From assembly GCA_964647355.1 (NCBI GenBank), contig CAZYGK010000001.1, positions 1 to 64,000 of the forward strand: a DNA stretch of 64,000 bases. Reading direction: 5' to 3'. The DNA comes from SZUA-430 sp964647355. GTDB lineage: Bacteria; Pseudomonadota; Alphaproteobacteria; Micropepsales; Micropepsaceae. Made by a program: the position numbers and the translations under genes. The notes beneath the pieces are model-generated. The model was not told where the DNA came from and did not search any database. It was given only the letters and a program-made list of their open reading frames with translations. Shown piece after piece: positions 35,713 through 44,515 of the stretch. The first letter of the stretch is position 1; each line of letters starts with the position of its first letter.

Positions 35713-35842
35713 TGCTCAAAACCTCTCTCTTCGGCGGATGATCTGGGGCCTTCCAAACGCTTGAAGCGCCCGCCGCCATCCCCACGCAAATCAGTTGGTA
35801 ACGTTCGTTGATTATCCCGCAAATTTCTGCGGGTTCGAGGGC

Positions 35843-35875
35843 ACATATAGGGGTGCGATCCCGCCCCCGCAACTG
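35843..35875 (-). promoter_or_regulatory. Heat-shock (RpoH-type) promoter of dnaK
   Basis: On the minus strand GTTGCGG (35873-35867) is followed after 13 bases by CCCCTATAT (35853-35845). This fits the sigma-32 pattern CTTGAAA-(13-15)-CCCCATnT, most clearly in the -10 part. It is about 135 bases upstream of the dnaK start. Confidence 0.65.
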
Positions 35876-35958
35876 GCCCGTGTCGCCAAAATTCGTGATT
35901 TTCCAGCCCAGTCCGCCAGGCATATGGTGGTCGCGTCAAAATGACGAGGAGGCCGACC

Positions 35959-36615
35959 ATGTTTCGCAAAGGTTGGGCCGCGTTTTTGGCCTCAGTACCC
36001 ATGTTGCTGGCATCGACCGGGGCGCACGCCGACACCACCGTGCGGCCCACCTATGCCTGCTTCTCCCCTCAAAACGCCGCGGTGATCGGCAGATTGGGTG
36101 CCGCCAACCCAAGCGTCCGATTTGGCTTCGCATCCGGCGAATGCCTGGCGCTGGTTCCCGGCATGCGTGTGACCAACGTCGAGCGGGCGGGCAATCTGTG
36201 GCGCTTCCGCGCGCTCGGCGCTGACCCGTATCTCTATGCAGCCGATTGGGCAGCGGGCTTTGCGCCCGTGGCCGGAAACGGACCGCCTGGATTCGACCAG
36301 TATATCCCAGTGACCGGTCGCTTGATGGCGATGGGGCGCAGAGTCGCCGAGTGTTTCGAGACGAATGATCGCCTAAAGAAATGGGGTGACGATCTTGAGC
36401 GCCGGTGGATTGCGTATTGGACTCGGCGAGGACAAAGCCTAGGCATAAGTACAGTCGTAGTGCTGCATTTCTCGGACGATGGTCCGCGGTTGATTGCCGA
36501 GGTTGATCGGTACAAGCGCGAAGAGGCCGCTATGCATCGTACCTGCAGCAGCGTCGCCCAGGTTGAAGCCGACGCAGACTTCATCGCCTTTTCCAGGACG
36601 GCGCAGTACGGATAA
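35959..36615 (+). CDS. Secreted hypothetical protein
   Basis: 218 residues from the ATG at 35959, which has GAGGAGG 7 bases upstream; an ATG at 35941 lies before this site and is less likely. A signal peptide covers residues 1-25 (ending GAHADT). The first half has an SH3-like rhythm (ECLALVPGMRVTNVERAGNLWRFRALG) and two Cys; the second half is mixed, with further Cys. No family recognised. It lies between the divergent dnaK and the rest of the heat-shock genes but shows no link to them. Confidence 0.7.
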   Translation: MFRKGWAAFLASVPMLLASTGAHADTTVRPTYACFSPQNAAVIGRLGAANPSVRFGFASGECLALVPGMRVTNVERAGNLWRFRALGADPYLYAADWAAGFAPVAGNGPPGFDQYIPVTGRLMAMGRRVAECFETNDRLKKWGDDLERRWIAYWTRRGQSLGISTVVVLHFSDDGPRLIAEVDRYKREEAAMHRTCSSVAQVEADADFIAFSRTAQYG

Positions 36616-36747
36616 CGGCGCAAATGCGCCGAATTCGGGCGGCGGGGTCACTTGCCGCCCGCGGATCACTTTTTGCAACAGGCCACACAATCGCCATCGA
36701 CCATGCCCACATTGGTGTGAGGCAAAGGTCAGCAACAGGCGTTGGAC

Positions 36748-37047
36748 ATGTCAGGCTATCGTTCCCTGCATCGCGCGCTCGCAATCGGCGCAGCATCCGC
36801 TTTGAGCGCGGCGCCGAGCTACGCGAGCATCATTGCGCGTACGCCGACAATTTCCGGTAACGGCTGGGTCGCGCTCGGCATCATCAGCGCGTTCGTCGGA
36901 ACGATCTATCTGTTGATCATGGGGGCGCTGCATGTCGAGCGGCGCGACGCCCGGCTGGGCCGCCGCGCGCATGACGACGGTTGGTTCGGCGTCGTTCGAA
37001 CGACCGATGACGACGACTCGCCCGACGTTCACCAGAACGGAAACTAG
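36748..37047 (+). CDS. Small membrane hypothetical protein
   Basis: 99 residues. An N-terminal signal-like segment (about 8-28) and a second helix (GWVALGIISAFVGTIYLLIMGALHV, about 40-64) precede a charged tail ending in a DDDDS cluster. No family recognised. A TTG two codons earlier (36742) is an alternative start. Its stop lies 10 bases before that of grpE, convergent. Confidence 0.6.
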   Translation: MSGYRSLHRALAIGAASALSAAPSYASIIARTPTISGNGWVALGIISAFVGTIYLLIMGALHVERRDARLGRRAHDDGWFGVVRTTDDDDSPDVHQNGN

Positions 37048-37057
37048 CTGAGTAGCA

Positions 37058-37687
37058 CTACGTCGTGCCGGGTTCGCCATCCGCACTTGGCGGTTCGGCT
37101 TGAGGCGCCGCAGCGACCGCGACGATCGCTTCCCTGAGCAGCCGTCCGCCGATCATGTAACCTTGCTGCGCGACGGCCAGAACCGTGCCCGGCGCGTGCT
37201 CGCGGCTCGGCACTTCCGCAACCGCCTGGTGAAGATTCGGATCGAAGCGCTGCCCCTGGGCCTCGATGCGTTTGATGCCGTGCCGCTCGAACACGGCCAG
37301 CAACTCGCGTTGCGTCGCCTCGATCCCGGTCATGACCGCCGTGACCTCCTTCGGCATCGCCGCGCGCACGTCGGGTTTCAGCGCCTCGAAGGCCCGCGAA
37401 AAATTGTCGACGACGCTCAAGAGATCGCGCGCGAACCGGCCGAATGCATATTGCGCCGCCTCTGCCTTCTCGCGTTCGCCGCGCTTGCGTACGTTTTCAA
37501 GCTCGGCCACCGCGCGCAGGTAGCGGTCCTTCAGCGCGCTGACCTCTTGATGAAGTGTCGCAATCTGTGCCGCCTCGCGCACTATCTCGGCGCCAGAAAG
37601 GTCCAGCGTATCGTTCGCGGGATCGGCGGGCGGATTGACCGGCTGCTGCTGCGAAGCGTGCTCGTCTCCGTTACGCGGCTTGTTCAT
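37058..37687 (-). CDS. grpE: Nucleotide exchange factor GrpE
   Basis: 209 residues. A long coiled coil (about 35-75, LHQEVSALKDRYLRAVAELENVRKR) leads into the beta domain with FDPNLHQAVAEVPS and GTVLAVAQQGYMIGGRLLREAIVAV, the family signature. Releases ADP from DnaK. It follows hrcA by 16 bases, the usual alphaproteobacterial hrcA-grpE pair. Confidence 0.96.
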   Translation of the reverse strand: MNKPRNGDEHASQQQPVNPPADPANDTLDLSGAEIVREAAQIATLHQEVSALKDRYLRAVAELENVRKRGEREKAEAAQYAFGRFARDLLSVVDNFSRAFEALKPDVRAAMPKEVTAVMTGIEATQRELLAVFERHGIKRIEAQGQRFDPNLHQAVAEVPSREHAPGTVLAVAQQGYMIGGRLLREAIVAVAAAPQAEPPSADGEPGTT

Positions 37688-37703
37688 GAGTGCAAAGTTC
37701 CGT

Positions 37704-38789
37704 TCACTTCTGCTGACTGATCAACCTGCTGATCACCCGGGCGGTATAGTCGACCATCGGCACGATCCGCGCGTAGTTTACGCGCGTTGGCCCAATCACG
37801 CCGATCACCCCGACAACGCGGTGCGATTGATCGGAATAAGGCGCTGCGATCACCGACGAACCCGACAAGGAATAAAGCTTGTTTTCGGCGCCGATAAATA
37901 TGCGCACGCCGTCGCCTTGTTTTGCAAGCTCAAGCAGCTGGATCAAGTCGTTCTTGCGTTCGATATCGTCGAACAGCTGCCGGATGCGCTCAAGCTCGCC
38001 GGTTGCAGCGACGTCTTCAAGCAACCGCGCCTGGCCGCGCACGATGAGCGAGGGCGTCGTGCTCTGCAACCCGCCCCATTCGGCAAGGCCGGCCGCGACG
38101 AGCTTCGCCGCAAGTCCGTCGAGTTCCGCGCGCTGCGCCGTGATTTCGGTCAGGATGTCGCTGCGGGCTTCCTCAAGCGTGCGGCCCCGCATGCGCGCGC
38201 TCAGATAGTTCGTGGCCTCGACGAACGTCGACGGCGTAAGCCCCATCGGCGTCTCGATGATCCGGTTCTCGACCGACCCGTCTTCGCCCACCATGATGAC
38301 GAGCGTTCGCTGCGGTCCGAGCGGAACGAATTCGACGTGCTTGAGCGCCGGGTCGCGCTTCGGCGTCACCACCAATCCGGCGCATTGGCTCAACCCCGAC
38401 AGCAGCGTGGATGCTTGCAGCAATACGTCGTCAAGCTTGCGCCCGCTCGCCGCAAGCTGCCCCTCGATTCCCTTGCGCTCGTCGGGCGCGAGATTGCCGA
38501 CCTCAAGCAGCCCGTCGACGAACATGCGCAGTCCAAGCTGCGTCGGCACGCGGCCGGCGCTTGTGTGCGGCGCCTCGAGAAGCCCCGCGTGCTCCAGATC
38601 CGACATCACGTTGCGGATGGACGCGGCCGAAAGCGCCAAGCCGCTCTTCAGCGATACCGTCCGCGATCCGATCGGATCGCCCGTCTCTAGATAGGCTTCG
38701 ACGATCGAACGAAAAATGTCGCGTGAGCGTTCCGACAATTCGCCGACTTGCGTCAGCGAAGGGACTTTGGAACTGGGTCGTTCGTTCAT
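37704..38789 (-). CDS. hrcA: Heat-inducible transcription repressor HrcA
   Basis: 361 residues from the ATG at 38789. N-terminal winged helix (SRDIFRSIVEAYLETGDPIGSRTVSLKSGLALSAASIRNVMSDLEHAGLLEAPHTSAGRVPT in part), a GAF-like central domain, and the conserved end VVGVIGVIGPTRVNYARIVPMVDYTARVI. It represses groESL-type operons through CIRCE sites; no CIRCE element is visible at dnaK or hrcA here. The frame runs on to 39149 but that part is antisense to rph. Confidence 0.96.
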   Translation of the reverse strand: MNERPSSKVPSLTQVGELSERSRDIFRSIVEAYLETGDPIGSRTVSLKSGLALSAASIRNVMSDLEHAGLLEAPHTSAGRVPTQLGLRMFVDGLLEVGNLAPDERKGIEGQLAASGRKLDDVLLQASTLLSGLSQCAGLVVTPKRDPALKHVEFVPLGPQRTLVIMVGEDGSVENRIIETPMGLTPSTFVEATNYLSARMRGRTLEEARSDILTEITAQRAELDGLAAKLVAAGLAEWGGLQSTTPSLIVRGQARLLEDVAATGELERIRQLFDDIERKNDLIQLLELAKQGDGVRIFIGAENKLYSLSGSSVIAAPYSDQSHRVVGVIGVIGPTRVNYARIVPMVDYTARVISRLISQQK

Positions 38790-38889
38790 ACCGCTCAATT
38801 TTCGCCAGGGAATCTGCGGCCGTTGCAAGGGCCGTAAGCGCCAGGCTAGGTAAAGCCAGACGCCCCAAACTTCAAGGCAAGGAACCCAC

Positions 38890-39606
38890 ATGCGACCCTC
38901 AGGCCGCCGCGCCGACCAGCTGCGCGATGTCACGCTCGAACCCGGCGTTTCCGCCCATGCCGAGGGCTCCTGTATGGTGAAGTTCGGCCGCACCCACGTG
39001 CTATGCACGGCTTCGCTCGAAAACACCGTCCCGCCATTCCTTAAAGGTACGGGTAAGGGCTGGGTCACCGCCGAATACGGCATGCTGCCCCGCGCGACCG
39101 GTGAGCGCATGCGCCGCGAAGCTGCCCAGGGCAAACAATCCGGCCGCACGCTGGAGATTCAGCGCCTGATCGGCCGCGCGCTCCGCGCGGTGACCGACCA
39201 AAAGGGCTTCGGCGAACGCCAAATCGTCATCGACTGCGACGTCATCCAAGCCGACGGCGGCACGCGCACGGCGGCAATCACCGGCGCGTTCGTTGCCCTT
39301 CACAAATGCTTCCAGATGATGAAGCGCGACGGCCTCATCAAAGCGATCCCCTTGAAAGACCACGTGGCAGCGATCTCGTGCGGAATCCATAACGAGAGAT
39401 GCGTCCTCGACCTCGACTACGACGAAGACTCGAGCGCCGGGACCGATGCGAACTTCGTGTTGACCGGCACCGGTGGCATCGTCGAGGTCCAAGGCACGGC
39501 CGAGGGCGAACCCTTCAGCGAGGCCGCCTTCCTTGAACTGATGTCGCTCGCCCGCAAGGGCATCGGCGAACTTGTCGAGCTGCAGCGCGCTGCAATCGCC
39601 CGCTGA
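38890..39606 (+). CDS. rph: Ribonuclease PH
   Basis: 238 residues, complete. MRPSGRRADQLRDVTLEPGVSAHAEGS is the canonical start; phosphate-site residues in GWVTAEYGMLPRATGERMRREA and the core ADGGTRTAAITGAFVAL are present. A 3'-to-5' phosphorolytic exonuclease that trims tRNA 3' ends. Its last base is the first base of rdgB (TGATG), an arrangement usual for this pair. Divergent from hrcA. Confidence 0.97.
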   Translation: MRPSGRRADQLRDVTLEPGVSAHAEGSCMVKFGRTHVLCTASLENTVPPFLKGTGKGWVTAEYGMLPRATGERMRREAAQGKQSGRTLEIQRLIGRALRAVTDQKGFGERQIVIDCDVIQADGGTRTAAITGAFVALHKCFQMMKRDGLIKAIPLKDHVAAISCGIHNERCVLDLDYDEDSSAGTDANFVLTGTGGIVEVQGTAEGEPFSEAAFLELMSLARKGIGELVELQRAAIAR

Positions 39607-40208
39607 TGCCGCGCCGCCTCACAGAGAAGCGCCTGGTCGTTGCCAGCCACAACCCCGGCAAGGTCGCCGAGATCGCGGACTTGATCGCTCCGTTTGCGAT
39701 TGAAGCAGTCTCAGCGGCCAAACTTGCTCTCGCCGAGCCTGAGGAGACCGAGACGACATTCATCGGCAATGCGTTGATCAAAGCGCACGCCGCAGCGAAC
39801 GCCGCAAACCTGCCGGCACTCTCCGACGACAGCGGTCTGTGCGTCGACGCCCTTGATGGCGAGCCCGGTGTCTATTCCGCCCGCTGGGCGGGACCCCGCA
39901 AAGACTTCCGTGAGGCAATGCGCACCGTGCACGAGCGGCTGCGCCAAACCGGAGCGAAGAACGTCACCGCACATTTCGTCTGCGCTCTGGCGATTGCCTG
40001 GCCCGACGGCCACGCCGAAACCTTCGAAGGCCGCGTAACCGGAACGCTCGTTTGGCCCCCGCGCGGCACGCTCGGCTTCGGCTACGACCCGATGTTCGTG
40101 CCCGAGGGTCACAGCATCACGTTCGGCGAAATGCGCCCCGCGCAGAAACACGCGATGTCCCATCGCGCCCGTGCCTTCGCGAAGTTCGTGGAGGCCTGCC
40201 TTGGCTGA
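39606..40208 (+). CDS. rdgB: XTP/dITP diphosphatase (RdgB/HAM1)
   Basis: 200 residues. LVVASHNPGKVAEI nucleotide loop, ETTFIGNALIKA, ALSDDSGLCVDALDGEPGVYSAR with the metal Asp, and GFGYDPMFVPEG near the end are the family landmarks. It removes deaminated purine nucleotides such as XTP and dITP. Starts at the last base of rph and ends 8 bases inside hemW. Confidence 0.96.
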   Translation: MPRRLTEKRLVVASHNPGKVAEIADLIAPFAIEAVSAAKLALAEPEETETTFIGNALIKAHAAANAANLPALSDDSGLCVDALDGEPGVYSARWAGPRKDFREAMRTVHERLRQTGAKNVTAHFVCALAIAWPDGHAETFEGRVTGTLVWPPRGTLGFGYDPMFVPEGHSITFGEMRPAQKHAMSHRARAFAKFVEACLG

Positions 40209-41340
40209 TTTCGGCCTCTACGTACATTGGCCGTTCTGCCTTTCGAAGTGCCCCTACTGCGACTTCAACAGCCACGTCCGCGCGAGAATCGACGACGCGG
40301 CGTGGGCCGGCGCCCTGACGCGCGAACTGCGCGCCATCGCCGCACGCCTAGACATGCGCCGCCCTCTCGCCTCGATCTTCTTCGGTGGCGGCACGCCCTC
40401 GCTGATGCCTGGCGCGACCGTGGCGGATGTCATTCAAACCGCCGAACACCTCTTTGGTTTCGCACCCGGCATTGAAGTGACACTCGAAGCAAACCCTACG
40501 AGTGTCGACGCCGCCCGCTTCCGCGACTACCGCGCGGCAGGTGTCAACCGCGTTTCGCTTGGGGTCCAGGCGCTAAACGACAAAGACCTGAAGGCACTGG
40601 GCCGCCTGCACACTGTCGATGAAGCGTTGCGTGCCGTTGCGCTCGCCCAGGAAACGTTTCCCCGCGCCTCGTTCGACCTCATCTACGCCCGCCCAGGGCA
40701 ATCGGAAGAAGCGTGGTCAGCGGAACTTGACCGCGCGCTGAGCATCGGTTGCACGCATTATTCGCTCTACCAGCTGACCTTCGAGGAAGGCACGCCCTTC
40801 CACGCCGCCCTCATGCGCGGCACGATGAGCGAGCTCGACGCCGAGCGCGCGGCCTCGCTCTACGAACTTACCCAAAGCCGCATGGAGAGGGCAGGGCTCC
40901 CCGCCTACGAAATCTCGAACCACGCCAAACCCGGCGAAGAGTCGCGCCACAATCTCGTCTACTGGCGCTACGGCGATTACCTTGGCGTTGGCCCGGGCGC
41001 GCACGGCCGCTTGACGATCGCCGGGGAAAAAATCGCAACCGCAACCGAGCGCCAGCCCGAAGCCTGGCTGAAGGCGGTGGAGGCTCAAGGCCACGGCCTC
41101 GAACGGTGGGACGGCGTCACGAGCGAAGAACAGGGAACCGAGCGTCTGCTGATGGGTTTGCGTCTGCGCGAAGGTGTGGATCGCGCCTCCGTCGAAGCCG
41201 CCATCGGCCGCCCGCTCTCGCCCGCGCGCATCGAAGCCCTGCAAGACCAACGGCTGCTCACAAACGACAACGGCCGCCTGCGCACCACCGCAAGCGGCCG
41301 TCTGGTCTTGAATGCAGTCCTGAAACAGCTTCTGCTTTAG
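40201..41340 (+). CDS. hemW: Radical SAM heme chaperone HemW
   Basis: 379 residues from a TTG at 40201, preceded by GGAGG and giving LADFGLYVHWPFC. The radical SAM cluster motif is CLSKCPYCDF; FFGGGTPSLM and NPTSVDAARFRDYRAAGVNRVSLGVQ follow. The HemN_C part contains WRYGDYLGVGPGAHGR. HemW relatives of HemN bind and deliver heme rather than act as coproporphyrinogen oxidase. The frame start at 40171 would overlap rdgB further with no ribosome site. Confidence 0.94.
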   Translation: MADFGLYVHWPFCLSKCPYCDFNSHVRARIDDAAWAGALTRELRAIAARLDMRRPLASIFFGGGTPSLMPGATVADVIQTAEHLFGFAPGIEVTLEANPTSVDAARFRDYRAAGVNRVSLGVQALNDKDLKALGRLHTVDEALRAVALAQETFPRASFDLIYARPGQSEEAWSAELDRALSIGCTHYSLYQLTFEEGTPFHAALMRGTMSELDAERAASLYELTQSRMERAGLPAYEISNHAKPGEESRHNLVYWRYGDYLGVGPGAHGRLTIAGEKIATATERQPEAWLKAVEAQGHGLERWDGVTSEEQGTERLLMGLRLREGVDRASVEAAIGRPLSPARIEALQDQRLLTNDNGRLRTTASGRLVLNAVLKQLLL

Positions 41341-42578
41341 AAGCCTTGGCTCTGGAACGTCGACGCCGCCGGACTCACGACCGCTTTGCCGTCGGCCGAC
41401 ACTTCCATCACCGCAAGCCCGCGCTCCGTCATCCCGTCGGAGCGGAAGCGGAAGATGCCGTCGATGCCGGCAAACCCGTTCGGATCCGCGATCGTCGCAC
41501 GCGTGTAGCGCCGCCCTGGCGTCCCGCCGGCGAGCGTTGCGCTGAGCGCAATCGCGTCATAGGCGAGCGACGCGATGCGCGGCGGCTTCGAGCCGTAAAG
41601 CTGCTGATAGCGGGTGATGAAGTTGACGCGCTGCTCCTGCGGCGGCACCGCGAACCAGCCGCCGTGCAGCGAGGGCTCTGTCGCGACCGCGGGGTCGTCC
41701 CAAAGGCCGGTCCCAAGGAACTTCACCTTGCGCGAGTCGACGCGATTGATCGTGAGGATCGGCCCAAGGCTCCTGAGCATCGTCCCGCCTTCCGGCAGGA
41801 AGATCGTATCGAACCCCATCTTCGAAACCGCTTTCACGGCGGGCTCCAGCGATTGCGGATTCGGCTGATAGGTCTGTACCGCAACGACCTCGCGCCCGCT
41901 TTGTGCAACCGTGGTGCGGAACGCTTCCTCCACGCGCTTGCCGTAAGGCGTCTCCGGCACCAGCGCGACGAACTTGCCCCGGCCCTTCGAAACCGCATAC
42001 GAAACGACCCGGCTCACCTCCTGCTCGGGCAGGAACGAGAGCAGGAACACGCCCTCGCCGGCAACCGTTCGGTCGGTCGAAAACGCAATGACGGGAATGT
42101 TCTTGGCCCGCGCGACCGGCGCGACGGCGCGCACGTCGCTCGCAAGCAGCGGCCCCAGAATGATCTCGGCACCCTTCGCGATCGCATCGCTCGCCGCCGC
42201 AGCCGCCGTCTCGGGTGTTGGCCCGGTGTCGCGCGGCAGCAGCATCATCGAGCGCGCGCCCATGTCGAACATTGCCATCTGCGCCGCATCGAGCATCGCC
42301 TGCGCGACCGCGCGCGTTTCCTTCGACGAGTGCTTCATCGGCAGCAGAACCGCGATCCGGACCTGCCCGTCGACCGGAACCGGTGGCGGCGCCGAAGGCT
42401 GCGGCACGACGGCGGTGGGGCGAGGCGCATCCGTCGACACGGTACGGGGCTTGTCGTCCCCGAACATGCTGAAGCCCTCACAGCCGCTAAGCGCGACCCC
42501 CATCGTCATCAGCACGGCAATCGTCCACAATGCGCGGAGCGAGCGGGCCGGAGTGGACTCGAACAAACGCGATGTCAC
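41337..42578 (-). CDS. Penicillin-binding protein activator-like lipoprotein (LpoA / periplasmic-binding fold)
   Basis: 413 residues from the GTG at 42578 (frame open to 42647). The signal ends MTMGVALSGCEG with lipobox LSGC. After a Pro-rich linker, RIAVLLPMKHSSKETRAVAQAMLDAAQMAMFD opens a type I periplasmic-binding fold; ILGPLLASDVRAVAPVA and EGVFLLSFLPEQEVSRVVSYA are typical of alphaproteobacterial LpoA-like proteins next to rsmI. Probably an outer-membrane lipoprotein assisting peptidoglycan synthases. Divergent from rsmI. Confidence 0.88.
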   Translation of the reverse strand: MTSRLFESTPARSLRALWTIAVLMTMGVALSGCEGFSMFGDDKPRTVSTDAPRPTAVVPQPSAPPPVPVDGQVRIAVLLPMKHSSKETRAVAQAMLDAAQMAMFDMGARSMMLLPRDTGPTPETAAAAASDAIAKGAEIILGPLLASDVRAVAPVARAKNIPVIAFSTDRTVAGEGVFLLSFLPEQEVSRVVSYAVSKGRGKFVALVPETPYGKRVEEAFRTTVAQSGREVVAVQTYQPNPQSLEPAVKAVSKMGFDTIFLPEGGTMLRSLGPILTINRVDSRKVKFLGTGLWDDPAVATEPSLHGGWFAVPPQEQRVNFITRYQQLYGSKPPRIASLAYDAIALSATLAGGTPGRRYTRATIADPNGFAGIDGIFRFRSDGMTERGLAVMEVSADGKAVVSPAASTFQSQGF

Positions 42579-42608
42579 GGATGGGCATCCTTCAAAACGG
42601 CGGAAAAC

Positions 42609-43499
42609 ATGGGTGCCAAGACTAACGGCGGCAGAGAGCGAAGGCAATCGGACCAGGCCTTATCCCCAGGGCTCTACCTGGTCGCGACCCCGATCGGCAA
42701 TGCAAGCGACATCACATTACGCGCACTTCATGTGCTGCGGCACGCGGACGCCATTTTCGCCGAAGACACCCGTGTGACAGCGAAGCTCCTCGCGCTGCAC
42801 GGGCTTTCGCGCCCGCTGCACTCCTATCGCGAGCACAACGCAGATCGTGCCGAAGCTGAGATCATTCGTGAGCTCGAATGCGGCAAAGCTGTCGCGCTCG
42901 TCAGCGATGCGGGTACGCCGCTGATCTCCGACCCCGGTCAGCGTCTCGTCGAGTCGGTCGCGGCCAAGGGCCACGCCGTGATCCCGATCCCCGGTGCTTC
43001 CGCCGCGCTGGCCGCGCTCACGGCTTCCGGCCTTGCCGGCGACAGGTTTCTGTTCGCGGGTTTCTTGCCCGCGCGCGGGGCGGAGCGGCGCCGTGCGATC
43101 CGCGAGGTCGAAGCCGTGCCCGCGACGCTCGTCTTCTTCGAAGCGCCGAGCCGCCTCGCCGAAAGCCTCACCGACCTGGCGGCGCTCCTCGGCGGCCGCC
43201 AAGGTGCAGTCGCGCGCGAACTCACAAAGTTGCACGAAGAGGTGCGCCGCGCGTCGCTCGCCGATCTGGCGCAACACTACGAAACGCACCCGGACGTGAA
43301 GGGCGAAATCGTCATCGTCGTGGCCCCACCGTCCGCCGCTGCGGCCGAAGTCGCAACCGGCACGCTCGACGCACACCTCGCCGAAGCGCTGAAGCGCCAT
43401 CCGGTGAAAGATGCCGCGGCAATCGTCGCCGCAGCCCTAGGTCTCCCCCGCCGCGAGGTGTACGCCCGCGCGCTTGAATTGAAGAAACAAGACGCGTGA
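42609..43499 (+). CDS. rsmI: 16S rRNA (cytidine(1402)-2'-O)-methyltransferase
   Basis: 296 residues from the ATG at 42609. LYLVATPIGNASDITLRALHVLRHADAIFAEDTRVTAKLL, ALVSDAGTPLISDPG and VIPIPGASAALAALTASGL are the RsmI/tetrapyrrole-methylase motifs. It methylates C1402 of 16S rRNA. The open frame extends far upstream to 40749 only because of antisense coding bias. A 4-base overlap links it to the YraN gene; the LpoA-like gene diverges, the standard lpoA-rsmI-yraN order. Confidence 0.96.
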   Translation: MGAKTNGGRERRQSDQALSPGLYLVATPIGNASDITLRALHVLRHADAIFAEDTRVTAKLLALHGLSRPLHSYREHNADRAEAEIIRELECGKAVALVSDAGTPLISDPGQRLVESVAAKGHAVIPIPGASAALAALTASGLAGDRFLFAGFLPARGAERRRAIREVEAVPATLVFFEAPSRLAESLTDLAALLGGRQGAVARELTKLHEEVRRASLADLAQHYETHPDVKGEIVIVVAPPSAAAAEVATGTLDAHLAEALKRHPVKDAAAIVAAALGLPRREVYARALELKKQDA

Positions 43500-43867
43500 G
43501 CGTCGAGCGCGAAAAGGCCCGTGCCCGGGGCACCGCCGGCGAGTGGATCGCAGCCGCCTACCTCGCGCTCAAAGGCTACAGAATTCTGAGCCGCCAATTT
43601 CGCGTGCCTGGCGGGGAACTCGACATCGTCGCGCTCACGCCTTTCTGGACGCAGCGTACGCTCGTTTTCGTCGAGGTCCGCGCCCGCGGAACGCTTGAGG
43701 CGGCCGCAGACTCTGTCGGTGCAACCAAGCGCGAACATGTCGAAACGGCGGCCCGCCTCTTTCGCGCCAGAAAGCCAAAATTAAACAAACTACAGCATCG
43801 ATTCGACCTGGTGTTGCTGGCGCCCGGTTGTTGGCCGCACCACATCATCGACGCCTGGCGCGTTTGA
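43496..43867 (+). CDS. YraN/UPF0102 family protein (putative endonuclease fold)
   Basis: 123 residues from the GTG at 43496. The restriction-endonuclease-like core is visible: GTAGEWIAAAYLALKGYRILSRQFRVPGGELDIVAL, then VFVEVRAR with the E-x-R/K element and HRFDLVLLAPG. Follows rsmI with a 4-base overlap, as in most Proteobacteria. Biochemical role unproven. Confidence 0.93.
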   Translation: MSVEREKARARGTAGEWIAAAYLALKGYRILSRQFRVPGGELDIVALTPFWTQRTLVFVEVRARGTLEAAADSVGATKREHVETAARLFRARKPKLNKLQHRFDLVLLAPGCWPHHIIDAWRV

Positions 43868-43885
43868 GTCATGTGAGGTGCACCC

Positions 43886-44512
43886 ATGAGTATGTTTCGT
43901 TTCCTGATCGCGGCCGCCTTCAGTGCGAGCTTGACCGGCTGCGTCGGCGTCTCGCTCAATACGGAAGAACGCTCGTTCGGAGATGCCTTAGGCGACGTCA
44001 ATGCGCGCACCGATCTGAACGCGCGCCTCTTGGCGGAAGAGCCCGCCTTGTTTGCCAATGTCGCGACCTCTGTGATCGAAGGCCGCGTCCATCTCTCGGG
44101 CACTGTACCCACGAACGAAGATCGCCTGACCGCAACCCGCATCGCGTGGGGAACGCCAAACGTCAAAGAAGTCGTCAACGACATCGAAGTGACGAACGAA
44201 GGCGATCTGCTCGACACGGTTCGCGACCGCTGGATCAACACGCAAGTGCGCGCCCGCATTCTGACGGACGCTGCGATCAAGGACATCAACTACACGATCA
44301 ACACCCAGAACCGAACGATCTACATTCTGGGGATCGCGCAGGATCAGGCCGAACTCGACCGTGTTCTGGCCCACGCCCGCTCTATTCCCGAAGCCCGCCG
44401 TGTGGTGAACTATGCCCTTCTGAAGGACGACCCCCGCCGCTTTGCGTGGCCCGGTGAAACTGCGAACACCGAACTCGCTGAGGCGCCGGCGGACCAATCG
44501 TTGGAACAATAG
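43886..44512 (+). CDS. BON-domain lipoprotein (OsmY/DolP-like)
   Basis: 208 residues. Signal with lipobox LTGC at residue 19. Two BON domains: ATSVIEGRVHLSGTVPTNEDRL with VKEVVNDIEV, and INYTINTQNRTIYILGIAQDQAELDRVLAHARSI with RRVVNYALL. DolP-like proteins sit at the outer membrane and bind anionic phospholipid. ATG at 43886 has GAGGTG upstream. The gene lies behind yraN as dolP does in many Proteobacteria. Confidence 0.9.
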   Translation: MSMFRFLIAAAFSASLTGCVGVSLNTEERSFGDALGDVNARTDLNARLLAEEPALFANVATSVIEGRVHLSGTVPTNEDRLTATRIAWGTPNVKEVVNDIEVTNEGDLLDTVRDRWINTQVRARILTDAAIKDINYTINTQNRTIYILGIAQDQAELDRVLAHARSIPEARRVVNYALLKDDPRRFAWPGETANTELAEAPADQSLEQ

Positions 44513-44515
44513 GGA

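Noticed and set aside
32674..35811. 1045-codon open frame on the + strand
   Set aside because: It is antisense to dnaJ and dnaK; its Arg/Leu/Ala-rich sequence has no domain and results from the GC-rich codon bias.
37704..38889. CIRCE element near hrcA/grpE or dnaK
   Set aside because: No TTAGCACTC-N9-GAGTGCTAA-like sequence was found; only an RpoH-type promoter at dnaK.
40749..42608. Upstream extension of the rsmI frame
   Set aside because: It runs over hemW in another frame and antisense to the LpoA-like gene; rsmI starts at 42609.
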